Shown: one piece after another, positions 52,108 through 61,711 of the stretch
Numbering within the stretch: the first letter of the stretch is position 1
Layout of the letters: each line of letters opens with the position of its first letter
From: Candidatus Cloacimonas sp.
Lineage (GTDB): Bacteria; Cloacimonadota; Cloacimonadia; Cloacimonadales; Cloacimonadaceae
Direction: 5' to 3'
Assembly: GCA_023227825.1 (NCBI GenBank)
Contig: JALOCJ010000006.1
Span: 105,035 to 169,034 of the forward strand
Length of the DNA: 64,000 nucleotides
Position numbers and translations under genes: made by a program
Notes under the pieces: model-generated
Database searches by the model: none
Seen by the model: only the letters and a program-made list of their open reading frames with translations
What the model was told of the DNA's origin: nothing

Positions 52108-52176
52108 TTTGCGGTATATATACCATAACCCTACTCGGCAATTTGTCGAGAGAGGTTAGCGTATAGCTACCGCAAA
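52108..52176. repeat. long nested hairpin after the main glycan operon
   Basis: TTTGCGGTA at 52108 pairs with TACCGCAAA ending 52176. Inside, TAACC pairs with GGTTA and CTCG with CGAG (loop GCAATTTGT). It lies 19 bases after the stop of the FemAB-like gene. No T-run follows, so it may be a processing or factor-dependent end, or another palindromic repeat. Confidence 0.45.
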
Positions 52177-52188
52177 CAATAATCCAAC

Positions 52189-52450
52189 CCACGAATTCAG
52201 TCCACAAATTAACACGGATTTACACGAAAAAGTCCACGAATTTACACGAATTAGCACGAGTCCACGAATTAACACAAATTGTCACAAATGAAAGAAGAAA
52301 GGTTGAGAGGGTTTAGAGGGTTGAGAGAGTTGAGGGGGTTGAGATTTTTTCCGTATTTTGCATAGAAGTAATCTCTTGATAGATAATACATTATAATAAT
52401 TAGTGAAAATTCGTGTAAATTAGTGGACAATATTCGTGTTAATTCGTGGA
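52189..52450. repeat. second ORF-less composite element: G array, F array, core, inverted G array
   Basis: Left CCACGAATT/ACACGAATT units (52189-52290), then GGTTGAGAG-type 9-bp units (52303-52347), an AT-rich core and the inverted AATTCGTGTAAATTAGTGGA ... AATTCGTGGA end at 52450. Same order of parts as 47594-47770. No gene is present in 52090-52557. Confidence 0.87.
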
Positions 52451-52557
52451 TAAAAAACTATAGATTTGTCACACTTTTTCATTTTTGTCACCACCTATAT
52501 AATTAGAGAGCAGAAAAAAATCTATCTGTTCTCAAAGAAATATATAAGGAGACAAAA

Positions 52558-53004
52558 ATGAAAGCGTATGTAAAACTAATGCTTCCCGGTTTCACGGGGA
52601 ATATGGATGATGTAGTGATATACTATAATTCTCATTTGAATAAGTATATTGCCCGCAAGAAAGTGATACCCAAATATACACCTTCCAACGAGATTATTAA
52701 AGAAATCTTTGCCTTTGCCAAACGCATTGAACTAAGTGAGAGCTATTTAGATGATTGTCGTGAATATATCTTTCAGTTTAATCGTAAAAATCGTCGGCAA
52801 AATAGAGCAATGAATACTTGGCCCAATGTTTTTATGAAAGTTATGCGTGCCACAATGAAGTCCTACCCTGATCTTGATCTTAAAACCCTAACCAGAGAAG
52901 AAATAATAGAAATGAATTTACCCTGCAGATCAATTTATGAGTCCATAAATGCAGGATATCTGGAAAAAGTTCGCGGATATGATAAACTAAATAATATTCT
53001 ATAA
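52558..53004 (+). CDS. uncharacterised small protein
   Basis: 148 residues, unrecognised. Start 52558 has a strong ribosome site (TAAGGAGAC). The N-terminal ~40 residues (LMLPGFTGNMDDVVIYYNSH...YIARKKVIPKYTP) are strand-rich, with a Gly-Asp-Tyr pattern; the rest is basic and helical (FNRKNRRQNRAMNTWP), ending EKVRGYDKLNNIL. The upstream region has two TTGTCAC boxes (about 52467 and 52485) and TATAAT near 52497, without standard spacing between a single pair. It stands alone between repeats and the dehydrogenase gene; better codon balance than the AT-rich neighbours suggests a native gene. Confidence 0.7.
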   Translation: MKAYVKLMLPGFTGNMDDVVIYYNSHLNKYIARKKVIPKYTPSNEIIKEIFAFAKRIELSESYLDDCREYIFQFNRKNRRQNRAMNTWPNVFMKVMRATMKSYPDLDLKTLTREEIIEMNLPCRSIYESINAGYLEKVRGYDKLNNIL

Positions 53005-53153
53005 TTAAATATATTTTAAATGTGTTCTTAATTTAAAGATGCTATTTCATGAAGCAAATAAGTAAAAAAATTATAAATGCTTTTAACCTTGCTAATGTAT
53101 TATAATGTATTTTGTTAAAGGGTAATTTAAAAAGAATATCAGGAGAAAAAATA

Positions 53154-54458
53154 GTGAAAATATCTATATTTGGCCTTGGATATGTAGGTTGTGTCAGTTT
53201 AGGATGTTTAGCTCAAAACGGATTTGAAGTAATTGGAATAGATGTTAATAAAGTTAAAGTAGATCTAATCAATAGAGGGCTTCCTACAATTATTGAAAAA
53301 GATATTGATATAATCATAAAAGAACAGCATAAAGCAGGTAGAATTCAAGCCACGACAGATTATATGGAAGCTGTATCCAATAGCGATGTATCCATAGTTT
53401 GTGTAGGGACACCTTCTACGGAAAAGGGGCATCTGAATCTGGATTATATCTATGAGACAGCGAAACAAATAGGTGAGGCATTAAAGGAAAAAAAATCGTA
53501 TCATACAGTAGTGATTCGGAGTACTGTTCTTCCCGGAACAAATTTCAAAGTGGGAGAAATTATAGCTCAAATTTCCAATAAAGTTCGTAACAAGGATTTT
53601 TCAGTTGTTTCTAATCCTGAATTTCTCAGAGAAGGTTCTGCTGTTCAGGATTATTATAATCCTCCTTACACTCTAATTGGTTTTGATGATAATAAAGCTA
53701 TTGATATTTTAAAGGAATTGTATTCAAAAGTCAATGGAGAATTTATTACAGTTGATATTGAGACAGCAGAAATTATAAAATATGTAAACAACAGCTTTCA
53801 TGCCCTAAAAGTTACATTTGCTAATGAAATTGGCAGAATATGTAAGAAATTAAATATTGATTCTTATAGGGTTATGCAGTTATTTTGTTTGGATACTCGC
53901 CTGAATATTTCCCCTTATTATTTTAAACCCGGTTTTTCCTATGGTGGTTCTTGTTTACCTAAGGACTTAAAAGCTTTAACCACAATAGGACTTGATTATG
54001 GATTAAAATTACCGGTTTTGGAATCAATAGAAGTGAGTAATCACAATCATTCTGCTTCGGTAATTGATCTGATTATTAATAAAAATGGTAAAAAAGTAGG
54101 TATATTAGGAATAGCATTTAAAGAAGGAACAGATGATTTGAGATATAGTCCTATATTAAAAGTTATTGAAGGATTGCTGGATAAAGGATATACTATTAAA
54201 GTTTATGACCCTTTTGTTAATAAAGCATATCTTATGGGTTCCAATAAGGAATATATGCAAACAGTTCTTCCTTACTTACAAGACCTTATGCAAGATTCAG
54301 AAGATGAAGTTATAAATTGGGCAGATATTATTGTTTTTAATAGAAAATCCGTAAACTATGAGAAATTAGTTAGTGACAATCCGGGAAAATCTTTTATTGA
54401 TTTAGTTCGGATATCAGAACAATTAAATAACTCAAATTATGAAGGTATATGCTGGTAA
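53154..54458 (+). CDS. GDP-mannose 6-dehydrogenase-like nucleotide-sugar dehydrogenase
   Basis: About 434 residues from GTG 53154, with AGGAG eight bases upstream. A TTG at 53112 would add a non-homologous leader. UDP/GDP-sugar dehydrogenase: NAD site IFGLGYVGCVSLGCLA, VCVGTPSTEKGHLNLDYI, NPEFLREGSAVQDYYNPPYTLIG, the catalytic cysteine in YGGSCLPKDLKAL and FKEGTDDLRYSPIL. The GxxNLDYI and FCLDTRLNISPYYFKPG segments resemble AlgD, so it probably oxidises GDP-mannose to GDP-mannuronate. It heads the third part of the glycan cluster. Confidence 0.87.
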   Translation: MKISIFGLGYVGCVSLGCLAQNGFEVIGIDVNKVKVDLINRGLPTIIEKDIDIIIKEQHKAGRIQATTDYMEAVSNSDVSIVCVGTPSTEKGHLNLDYIYETAKQIGEALKEKKSYHTVVIRSTVLPGTNFKVGEIIAQISNKVRNKDFSVVSNPEFLREGSAVQDYYNPPYTLIGFDDNKAIDILKELYSKVNGEFITVDIETAEIIKYVNNSFHALKVTFANEIGRICKKLNIDSYRVMQLFCLDTRLNISPYYFKPGFSYGGSCLPKDLKALTTIGLDYGLKLPVLESIEVSNHNHSASVIDLIINKNGKKVGILGIAFKEGTDDLRYSPILKVIEGLLDKGYTIKVYDPFVNKAYLMGSNKEYMQTVLPYLQDLMQDSEDEVINWADIIVFNRKSVNYEKLVSDNPGKSFIDLVRISEQLNNSNYEGICW

Positions 54459-55688
54459 ATGAATCTATACATCATATTTCCAGGCGCATTGTATCCAATT
54501 GAAGGAATGAGTCAGGTGCGTATGCGCTGTCAATTGGAACGGTTAAGCATTGATCATAAAATCATTTTCTCCGATATGCATTCCCAGAAAAGAACTCATA
54601 ATATTACTGCCAGAGAAGTTTCACAGTTTAATATAATATATAAACCAATATACCTCCCTGGCTATAATTACGGTAATATTATCAGAAAATTATATTATAT
54701 AATTAAACTATTAAGATACCATTTATTTACTGTTACTCGGGAAGAATGCAGAGTAAAAACTTTTGGAGTAAGAAAACAGATTTTTTCAATAGTGGAACAA
54801 AACAATCCAGATGCAGTGATGATTCACTATTGGTATCTTGGATATATCTTCAGATATCTAAAACCCAGCATATTGAAATTAATAGATACTCATCATCTTT
54901 TGGAAGAAAAAATTTCCTTAATTGATTCCTATGATTTAAATATTATTCAAAGAAGAAGACAAAAGTTTAAATTAAATTTCAGTTTACATAAGCAAAGGGA
55001 TTATTTTAGATTATGCAATCTTGTAATTGTTAATTCTAAAGCTCAAGAGTTGCTTATTCACAGTTGGGATAAAAACATTCCGGTGATTGTTACAGTTAAT
55101 GGTCAAAACTTAGATAGTTTTCTAAAGTATCATAATCATTCCGACTCTCCGGCAATATGTTTTTATGGATCACTATCCAACCAATTTAACCGAAAGGCAT
55201 TAAAACGACTTCTTGAGAAAATATTTCCAATTATCAAAAATATCATTCCGGAGACAAAACTATATATTATAGGTATAAGTCCTCCTATGGACATTATTAA
55301 CAAATTCATTAATGACTCAATTATCGTTACAGGATATGTTACAGATATTAAATCCTATCTCTCAAAATGTAAAGTTATAGTTCTTCCCCTTGAGATCGGA
55401 GTGGGATTTCGCGGAAGAGTGGTTGAAGCAATGGCATTAGGTATTCCAGCTGTCGGAACAAGTAATGCCCTGCAAAGTATTGGATTGGAAAACGGGAAAC
55501 AAGGTTTTATAGAAGAAGATAATTATAAAATTGCAGAAAAAGTTTGTCTTATTCTAAATAATAATGAGTTATTTAAAGAAATGTCGGAAAACTGCCGAAA
55601 GTTTGCTGCTGCTAACTTTTCTCTGGAAAGCACATTTGGAAATCTTTCTAAAACAATAGAATCTTTAGAAATAAAAGTTAGTAACTAA
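54459..55688 (+). CDS. GT4-family glycosyltransferase
   Basis: 409 residues, directly after the dehydrogenase stop. GT-B fold; the N-terminal domain has PGALYPIEGMSQVRMRCQLERL, the middle IVNSKAQELLIHS, and the donor domain AICFYGSLSNQFNRKALKRLLEKI, VTGYVTDIKSYLSKCKVIVLPLEIGVGFRGRVVEAMALGIPAVGT (E-rich donor loop). It may be a mannuronosyl or mannosyl transferase given its neighbour; that is a guess. Confidence 0.87.
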   Translation: MNLYIIFPGALYPIEGMSQVRMRCQLERLSIDHKIIFSDMHSQKRTHNITAREVSQFNIIYKPIYLPGYNYGNIIRKLYYIIKLLRYHLFTVTREECRVKTFGVRKQIFSIVEQNNPDAVMIHYWYLGYIFRYLKPSILKLIDTHHLLEEKISLIDSYDLNIIQRRRQKFKLNFSLHKQRDYFRLCNLVIVNSKAQELLIHSWDKNIPVIVTVNGQNLDSFLKYHNHSDSPAICFYGSLSNQFNRKALKRLLEKIFPIIKNIIPETKLYIIGISPPMDIINKFINDSIIVTGYVTDIKSYLSKCKVIVLPLEIGVGFRGRVVEAMALGIPAVGTSNALQSIGLENGKQGFIEEDNYKIAEKVCLILNNNELFKEMSENCRKFAAANFSLESTFGNLSKTIESLEIKVSN

Positions 55689-55882
55689 TATATAAATAAT
55701 AGTTAATTTCTTAATTGGAACACCTTTTATTCAATCTTATGTATTTTATGTTAACGATGGACAAGTTTTTTTGATAAGAATGTCAAATTATCCAAAGGTC
55801 TTGATGCAAGAGGAAGTATTATCTCTAAAAAATGATCATCTTGTCATAAGTTATATTTGTGCAATAAAGGTATAGTTTAAAA

Positions 55883-56983
55883 ATGAAGATTATATATTTC
55901 ATTGGAACTTTATGTCCAGGGGGAAAAGAAAGAAGGTTGATTGAACTATTAAAGTATCTTAGATTAAACAATAATTATGAGATAATGCTAATATTGCGAC
56001 AGAATAACATTAGCTATTCCTATTTTTATAATCTTGGTTACCCCTATAAAATATTAGCTAATAAATATAAAAAAAGGGATTGGAAATTGCCCATTTATTT
56101 TTTATCAATTTGTAGAGATTTTAAACCAGATTTAATTCATACTTGGGGATGCATGCCAACAGTTGTAGCTATACTTGCATCATATATTTTACATATTCCC
56201 TTAATAAATAGCCAAATAACCTCAGCTCCACCCAAAGAAATTATTCCCTTCAAGCAAAAAATTCTTAATAAAATAAATTTTACTTTCTCTGATATTATTA
56301 TATCCAATTCCTATGCAGGCATTAAGTCATTCAATCCTCCCCTTAAAAAGAGTAAGGTTATTTATAACGGGATTGATTTGAAAAGATTTGAAAATTTGGC
56401 GGATAAAGATATAATAAAAAATAAATATGGTATTAAAACTGCTTATGCAGTCGTTATGGTTGCATCTTTTTCCGATTATAAAGATTATGATCGTTATATT
56501 CGTGTTGCTAATCTAACACATAACACCCGAAAAGATATAAGCTTTATATGCATAGGGGGTCCTGGTAACGATGCAGCATCTTTTCATAGAGCTAAGAAAC
56601 AAGCAGACATTAATCCTCTAATCATAATAACCGGTATTATTTCTGAAGTTGAAGCACTAGTTAATGCTTGTGATATATGCGTCCTTTTTTCGCCTCAGGG
56701 AGAAGGTATTTCCAATGCCATATTAGAATATATGGCGTTAGGAAAACCTGTTATAGCTTATGATATTGGAGGCACAAAAGAGATTATTAAAAATGGAGTA
56801 AATGGAATATTATTAAAAGAGGAAAATGATTTTCAAGTAAGTGAATTGATTAGTGACTTAATTGATAATGTTCAATTAAGAGAAAAATTTGGTAAGCATA
56901 GCAGAAAAATAATAGAAGAGAGATTTACATTGGACGAAATGGGAATGAAATATATGCAGACATATGAAAGGATGTTCAAATAA
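55883..56983 (+). CDS. GT4-family glycosyltransferase
   Basis: 366 residues. FIGTLCPGGKERRLIELLKYL (GGxER start), LIHTWGCMPTVVAILAS, NSYAGIKSF, VIYNGIDLKRFENL, FICIGGPGNDAASF, VNACDICVLFSPQGEGISNAILEYMALGKPVIAYDIGG; all are clear GT4 signatures with the EGISNAILEYM motif. 55689-55882 upstream has no recognised feature. Specificity unknown. Confidence 0.9.
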   Translation: MKIIYFIGTLCPGGKERRLIELLKYLRLNNNYEIMLILRQNNISYSYFYNLGYPYKILANKYKKRDWKLPIYFLSICRDFKPDLIHTWGCMPTVVAILASYILHIPLINSQITSAPPKEIIPFKQKILNKINFTFSDIIISNSYAGIKSFNPPLKKSKVIYNGIDLKRFENLADKDIIKNKYGIKTAYAVVMVASFSDYKDYDRYIRVANLTHNTRKDISFICIGGPGNDAASFHRAKKQADINPLIIITGIISEVEALVNACDICVLFSPQGEGISNAILEYMALGKPVIAYDIGGTKEIIKNGVNGILLKEENDFQVSELISDLIDNVQLREKFGKHSRKIIEERFTLDEMGMKYMQTYERMFK

Positions 56984-57381
56984 TATGATTTTATACAAAT
57001 TTTAAATTTGGGTGGAATAAAATTGTTAAATTATCAGTTAGATCTTACCCCCAAACTATTATAATTATCCTATATCATTATTGTTAAACCAGTCATATTA
57101 CCTTCTGAAGGAAAGTATACACAATTATAATTTAAATTAAGTATATAATTAAAATAATCAAATTCAGGACAAAAGAACAGTAAAATAATAAAACTTGGCT
57201 AATGATGTTTGTTTTATGCATAATCCTCCCAAGAAATTGGTTTTATGGTTTTATTTAAAAAGTTTTTTTAATTATTATGTTGGGCGAAAAATACCGTCTT
57301 ATATCTTGTATATTTAGATATTCAGAAATATTTATAAATATAAAAAAGTCATTTATTATTTAATATAAAATAAGTATAGTT
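56984..57381. other. 398-base AT-rich stretch without a gene
   Basis: I see no ORF, repeat array or tRNA here. The sequence is strongly AT-rich with several TATAAT-like strings but no convincing paired -35. It may hold the promoter for the CapK-like pair. Confidence 0.5.
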
Positions 57382-58692
57382 ATGGAAACAATTAAGATAA
57401 TTGATTTGCTAACAGGAAAGACAACTTACAAATATTATACTAAATACAGGGAAACACAATGGTATAATAGAGACGAAATAAATGAATATCAAATATCAAA
57501 GCTGAAAAAATTAATACATCATTGCTATGATAATATTCCTTATTATACAAAAATAATGAAAGATAAGGGAATAGATCCTAATACAGTTGAAAGTATGAAT
57601 TATCTTAAAAAATTTCCCATATTAACGAAAGAAATAATTAAAGAAAACTATGAGCTTTTTATGCCGATTAATAGTAATAATATTAAAGGGATAAAAACCA
57701 GTCCAACAGGTGGAACAACTGGAAGTATTTTAAGCAAGCGTAATGATGCCAATACCAGAAGCTCAATTTGGGGGAGTTATCGTAGGTTTTATGATTGGAT
57801 GGACATAAAACCAGGAGATATGATTTTAACATATTGGGGTGGGCATATAAGCAAACCTAATTTTAATGAACACTTCAAAAGCTGGTTATCCAATAGATTA
57901 AGGCATACAATACCTTTTAATGCATACGATACAAATCCTAATACGATTAATTTGATTATTAAATGCCTTAAGTCAGGTAAAATAAAACTTATACAAAGCT
58001 ATCCTCAAGCATTATATGTTCTTGCCTTAAAGTTAAAAGAAAGAGGAGAGAGTTTTAAAATAAAAGCAATTATGACAACTTCAGAACCTCTTATGCCCCA
58101 GCACCGGGAGTTGTTTAGGGAAATATTTGGTTGCGAATCATTTGATCAGTATGGTTGTGGTGAAATTGGTGGAATTGCATATGAATGTGAAGCTCATAAT
58201 GGTTTACATATAACAGAAGAGAGAGTTTATATAGAGCATAATGAAAATAATGAATTATTAATTACTGACTTGGATAATTTTGCAATGCCTTTTATTCGCT
58301 ATTATAATGGAGATCAAGCAGAATTTGCTTCAGAAGATTGTATATGTGGGAGAAAAAGCCAAGTAATAAAAAGAATTTTGGGTAGAACTTGTGATTATCT
58401 AATATGTAAAAATGGACAATCTTTACATTGGGCATATTTTTGGCATTTAATGTTTGATACAGAAATAGCTTTAAAACGTAATTTCCTAAAATTTCAAATA
58501 ATCCAAAAATCAAAGGATATCTTGTTTTTTAGGTATGTAGGTGATCAGCTTTTTAAATCTGATGAAGAAATACTTCTTAAAATGATAAGAGAAAAAATGG
58601 GGGATGTTAAAATTGAATTCATTAAGGAAGATGATATTGAATGTTCTACATCTGGTAAATACCGTCCTGTTATCAATGAATTAATAATATAA
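57382..58692 (+). CDS. CapK/PaaK-like adenylate-forming enzyme
   Basis: 436 residues. The PaaK-family core is visible: SPTGGTTGSILSKRND (phosphate loop, ~114-130), TTSEPLMPQHRELFREIFGCESFDQYGCGEIGGIAYEC and the LDNFAMPFIRYYNGDQAEFASEDCICGRKSQVIKRILGR region with a Cys pair. CapK-like members in capsule loci are thought to activate a carboxylate for attachment to glycan. The second, related copy follows immediately. Confidence 0.87.
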   Translation: METIKIIDLLTGKTTYKYYTKYRETQWYNRDEINEYQISKLKKLIHHCYDNIPYYTKIMKDKGIDPNTVESMNYLKKFPILTKEIIKENYELFMPINSNNIKGIKTSPTGGTTGSILSKRNDANTRSSIWGSYRRFYDWMDIKPGDMILTYWGGHISKPNFNEHFKSWLSNRLRHTIPFNAYDTNPNTINLIIKCLKSGKIKLIQSYPQALYVLALKLKERGESFKIKAIMTTSEPLMPQHRELFREIFGCESFDQYGCGEIGGIAYECEAHNGLHITEERVYIEHNENNELLITDLDNFAMPFIRYYNGDQAEFASEDCICGRKSQVIKRILGRTCDYLICKNGQSLHWAYFWHLMFDTEIALKRNFLKFQIIQKSKDILFFRYVGDQLFKSDEEILLKMIREKMGDVKIEFIKEDDIECSTSGKYRPVINELII

Positions 58693-58733
58693 AATAATAA
58701 TATGATAAAGTAAATTACTATATTGGAAATAAG

Positions 58734-60074
58734 TTGAATAGAAGCGAATTAACCTTTTTCTTACTTGGTAAAAAATACGGATTTGACTTAAAGAAAATGT
58801 TAAAATTTGTGAATGACAACCAATATTGGAATGAAGAAAGAATATATAATTACCAGTTAGCTCAATTAAAAAAATTAATAAATCATATATATACTTCGGT
58901 GCCTTATTACCATAAAGTAATGGAAGATATTGGGATGCAACCCGAAGATTTCAAAGACATAAAGGATTTAAAAGCATTTCCTGTAATTAATAAACAGACG
59001 ATAAGAGATAATTTTGATTTGTTCTTAGCAGAAGATTATAAACAATATCATCCTATGCAGCGTTCAACCGGTGGAACAACCGGTATCCCTTTCAAATATT
59101 TTATAGATACATATAGTTGGTGTTTAAACTGGGCGACAAAAATGAGAACTTTTAGCTGGGGAAATTATACCTTCGGAAAAGATAAAATTGCTGTCTTAAA
59201 AGGTGGGTCAATGTATAGGAAGGGGAAATATAGTCCTAAAACCTATCTCTGGAATTATCTTAATAATTATTATACGATACCTATTATGAATTTGACAAAT
59301 GAAATGATGGATATTCACTTCAAGCAGGTAAAGCATAAAAAAATTAGATATATGCGAGGATATCCTTCTTCCATATATACTTTTGCTAACTATCTGAAAA
59401 GCAGGTTAATTACTTATCCGATGAAAAGTATATTTACTACAGCCGAAATGTTATACCCATACCAGAGAAAAGTGATTGAAGATGTTTTTGAAACGGGAAT
59501 AATAGATGCTTATGGTTGTGGTGATGGAATGGCTGGGGCAAATCAATGTGAATTGAGAAATAAATATCATATAAATATTGAAACCAGCTATATGGAGATT
59601 TTATCTTTGGATTATAAAAATGAGGTAAAACCTGGAGATGAAGGAATAATTGTTGTAACTTCTTTACACGATTATGCAATGCCATTTATACGCTATGCTC
59701 CTGGAGATATGGCTATTCAGGGAAAAGGACCTTGTCCTTGTGGAAGAGGTCTTCCCGTCCTAGAAAAAATAATAGGTAGATCATCAGATCTGTTTAAATT
59801 AGCCAATGGAAGAATTCTTAATGGTTTATCTATTCCTTTTGAAGAATGGGCTGACAAAATAGAAAAATTTCAATTAATACAAGAAGAACCGGACTTAATA
59901 ATTTTAAAACTGATACCAAAAGATAATTATACTGAAAAAGATGAATCTCAAATTATGGATCTATTAGAATATAATGCGGGAGAGGGTATCAGAATTCAAA
60001 TTGAAAAAGTTAAAAACTTGGAATTTACTTCTGCAGGAAAGTTTAAATATGTAATTTCTAAAGTACCTCAATGA
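58734..60074 (+). CDS. CapK/PaaK-like adenylate-forming enzyme, second copy
   Basis: 446 residues from TTG 58734. Same layout as the previous gene: QRSTGGTTGIPFKYFID, FTTAEMLYPYQRKVIEDVFETGIIDAYGCGDGMAGANQC, LHDYAMPFIRYAPGDMAIQGKGPCPCGRGLPVLEKIIGRSSD. The two differ widely, so they probably act on different acids or acceptors rather than being a recent duplication. It overlaps the next glycosyltransferase by 4 bases. Confidence 0.87.
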   Translation: MNRSELTFFLLGKKYGFDLKKMLKFVNDNQYWNEERIYNYQLAQLKKLINHIYTSVPYYHKVMEDIGMQPEDFKDIKDLKAFPVINKQTIRDNFDLFLAEDYKQYHPMQRSTGGTTGIPFKYFIDTYSWCLNWATKMRTFSWGNYTFGKDKIAVLKGGSMYRKGKYSPKTYLWNYLNNYYTIPIMNLTNEMMDIHFKQVKHKKIRYMRGYPSSIYTFANYLKSRLITYPMKSIFTTAEMLYPYQRKVIEDVFETGIIDAYGCGDGMAGANQCELRNKYHINIETSYMEILSLDYKNEVKPGDEGIIVVTSLHDYAMPFIRYAPGDMAIQGKGPCPCGRGLPVLEKIIGRSSDLFKLANGRILNGLSIPFEEWADKIEKFQLIQEEPDLIILKLIPKDNYTEKDESQIMDLLEYNAGEGIRIQIEKVKNLEFTSAGKFKYVISKVPQ

Positions 60075-61129
60075 ACCAAAGAATTAAAATAATATGTTCC
60101 TGTAGGATGGGACCAGGTACTTTTGAGGCAAAATTTGTTCCCTTATGCAAAGTTGACATTGTTGAAGAAATTATCGTAGTTAGGAAAGAAAAGGGTCCAG
60201 ATATACCTAAATTAAAATATGCAGTTTTACCCAAAATATGTTACAATCCTATTATAAATTTTATTATTGCTTCATATATTGTAGGTAAGTTAGCAAGAAA
60301 ATATAAGGTAAATTTTATCTTGGCTTACCATTATGTTCCTCATTACTATATTGCCTTTATAGCATCTTTACTAAGTTCCAAACCCTACATTCTTGGGCAA
60401 ACGGGTAGAGATGATCAGTTATTAGCAAAACACCCTATTAAGGGTATGTTCTTACGCTATATTATAAAAAAGGCATACCAATTAAATGTTCCTGGCAGTG
60501 AATCATTTAATTTCTGGAAATCTATAGGTATTCATAGAGTTGATATTTTACATAGTGCAATAGATACTGATAGATTTTTACCTGATAATTCTGAAAAAAT
60601 ATATGATTTTCTTTATATTGGAAGATTAGAAAAATATAAGGGTGTCCAATACTTACTTCAAGCGTTTAGTAATGTAGTAAAAGAATATCCCAATGCAACC
60701 TTATGTATAGTGGGCTATGGCTCTTATGAAAATGAAATAAAAAGCTTGATTTATGAATTAAATCTTTCTAACAAAGTGAGCTTTTGTGGATTTCAAGCTG
60801 ATACATATTCTTACTACAGAAAATCTAAAATATTTGTGATGACATCTGAAACAGAAGGATTACCTTGCTCCTTAATGGAAGCAATGAGTTGTGAATTACT
60901 ATGTATTAGTTCATTAGTAGGGAATATTGGAGATATAATAAAAGATGAAATTACGGGTTTTATTTTTCCTTCCGGGGACATATTAAAATTACAAGAAATA
61001 ATGATAAAATCACTAATAAATTATCGTGAGCTAACACAGATCAGAGAGAATGCCCGTATATTAATAGAAAATGAACATTCCTATAGCAGTGCGATAAGAG
61101 TTTGGAGAAATATATTAATTCATTTTTAA
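60071..61129 (+). CDS. GT4-family glycosyltransferase
   Basis: 352 residues. ICSCRMGPGTFEAKFVPLCKV start, AYHYVPHYYIAFIASLLSSKPYILG, VPGSESFNFWKSIGI, then the donor domain YDFLYIGRLEKYKGVQYLLQAFSNVV, LCIVGYGSYENEI, MTSETEGLPCSLMEAMSCELLCISS (donor loop). Clear GT4. 61130-61234 downstream has no gene. Confidence 0.9.
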   Translation: MNQRIKIICSCRMGPGTFEAKFVPLCKVDIVEEIIVVRKEKGPDIPKLKYAVLPKICYNPIINFIIASYIVGKLARKYKVNFILAYHYVPHYYIAFIASLLSSKPYILGQTGRDDQLLAKHPIKGMFLRYIIKKAYQLNVPGSESFNFWKSIGIHRVDILHSAIDTDRFLPDNSEKIYDFLYIGRLEKYKGVQYLLQAFSNVVKEYPNATLCIVGYGSYENEIKSLIYELNLSNKVSFCGFQADTYSYYRKSKIFVMTSETEGLPCSLMEAMSCELLCISSLVGNIGDIIKDEITGFIFPSGDILKLQEIMIKSLINYRELTQIRENARILIENEHSYSSAIRVWRNILIHF

Positions 61130-61234
61130 CTGTTGAGATTATGTTCATTGTTATATAGTTAAATGAATTCATATACTTTCTATATAGTTAGCTATAAAAT
61201 CAGGCAATGTCGTTTTCTATATAAGGAGTGACCA

Positions 61235-61711
61235 ATGTATAGGAAAAAGACATTAGCTGATATTCGCATTGGTTTGCGAAACAGGTTATTGCATCATTTT
61301 GCCAGACATTGTTTCCCAAGTTTTATAAGGGTTTATTTTCATAGATTGAGAGGTGTAAAAATAGGGAAGAATGTTCTTATTGGCTTAGATGTCCACATTG
61401 ATGATGACGGTCCTGAAAGAGTAATCATAGAAGATGATGTATTTATTACTACTGGCTGTATGTTATTAACTCATCAGCGTGATTTATCAAAATATAAAAG
61501 AGGAGATTGGATAGGTTCAATGCCTTTTAAGATAGCCGGTATCCATATAAAGAAAGGTGCTCATATAGGAATTGGAGCAATCATAATGCCAGGTGTAACT
61601 ATTGGCAAAGGAGCTGTTATTGGTGCCGGTTCAGTAGTTACAAAAGATATACCAGATTATTGTGTAGCTGTTGGAGTTCCAGCAAAAGTCATTAGAGAGT
61701 TTGGGAATTGA
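61235..61711 (+). CDS. hexapeptide-repeat O-acetyltransferase (WcaF/NodL-like)
   Basis: 158 residues. RGVKIGKNVLIGLDVHIDDDGPERVIIEDDVFITTGCMLLTHQRD, then HIKKGAHIGIGAIIMPGVTIGKGAVIGAGSVVTKDIPDYCVAVGVPAKVI; full left-handed beta-helix with catalytic histidine in LLTHQ. It starts behind AAGGAGTG. It probably O-acetylates a sugar of the repeat unit. Confidence 0.9.
   Translation: MYRKKTLADIRIGLRNRLLHHFARHCFPSFIRVYFHRLRGVKIGKNVLIGLDVHIDDDGPERVIIEDDVFITTGCMLLTHQRDLSKYKRGDWIGSMPFKIAGIHIKKGAHIGIGAIIMPGVTIGKGAVIGAGSVVTKDIPDYCVAVGVPAKVIREFGN

Noticed and set aside
53112..53153. Upstream TTG start for the sugar dehydrogenase
   Set aside because: It adds 14 residues before the Rossmann strand without a ribosome site; GTG 53154 has AGGAG at correct spacing.
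56984..57381. A decayed gene in the AT-rich gap
   Set aside because: No stretch in any frame gave a recognisable protein segment; short frames there look like chance.
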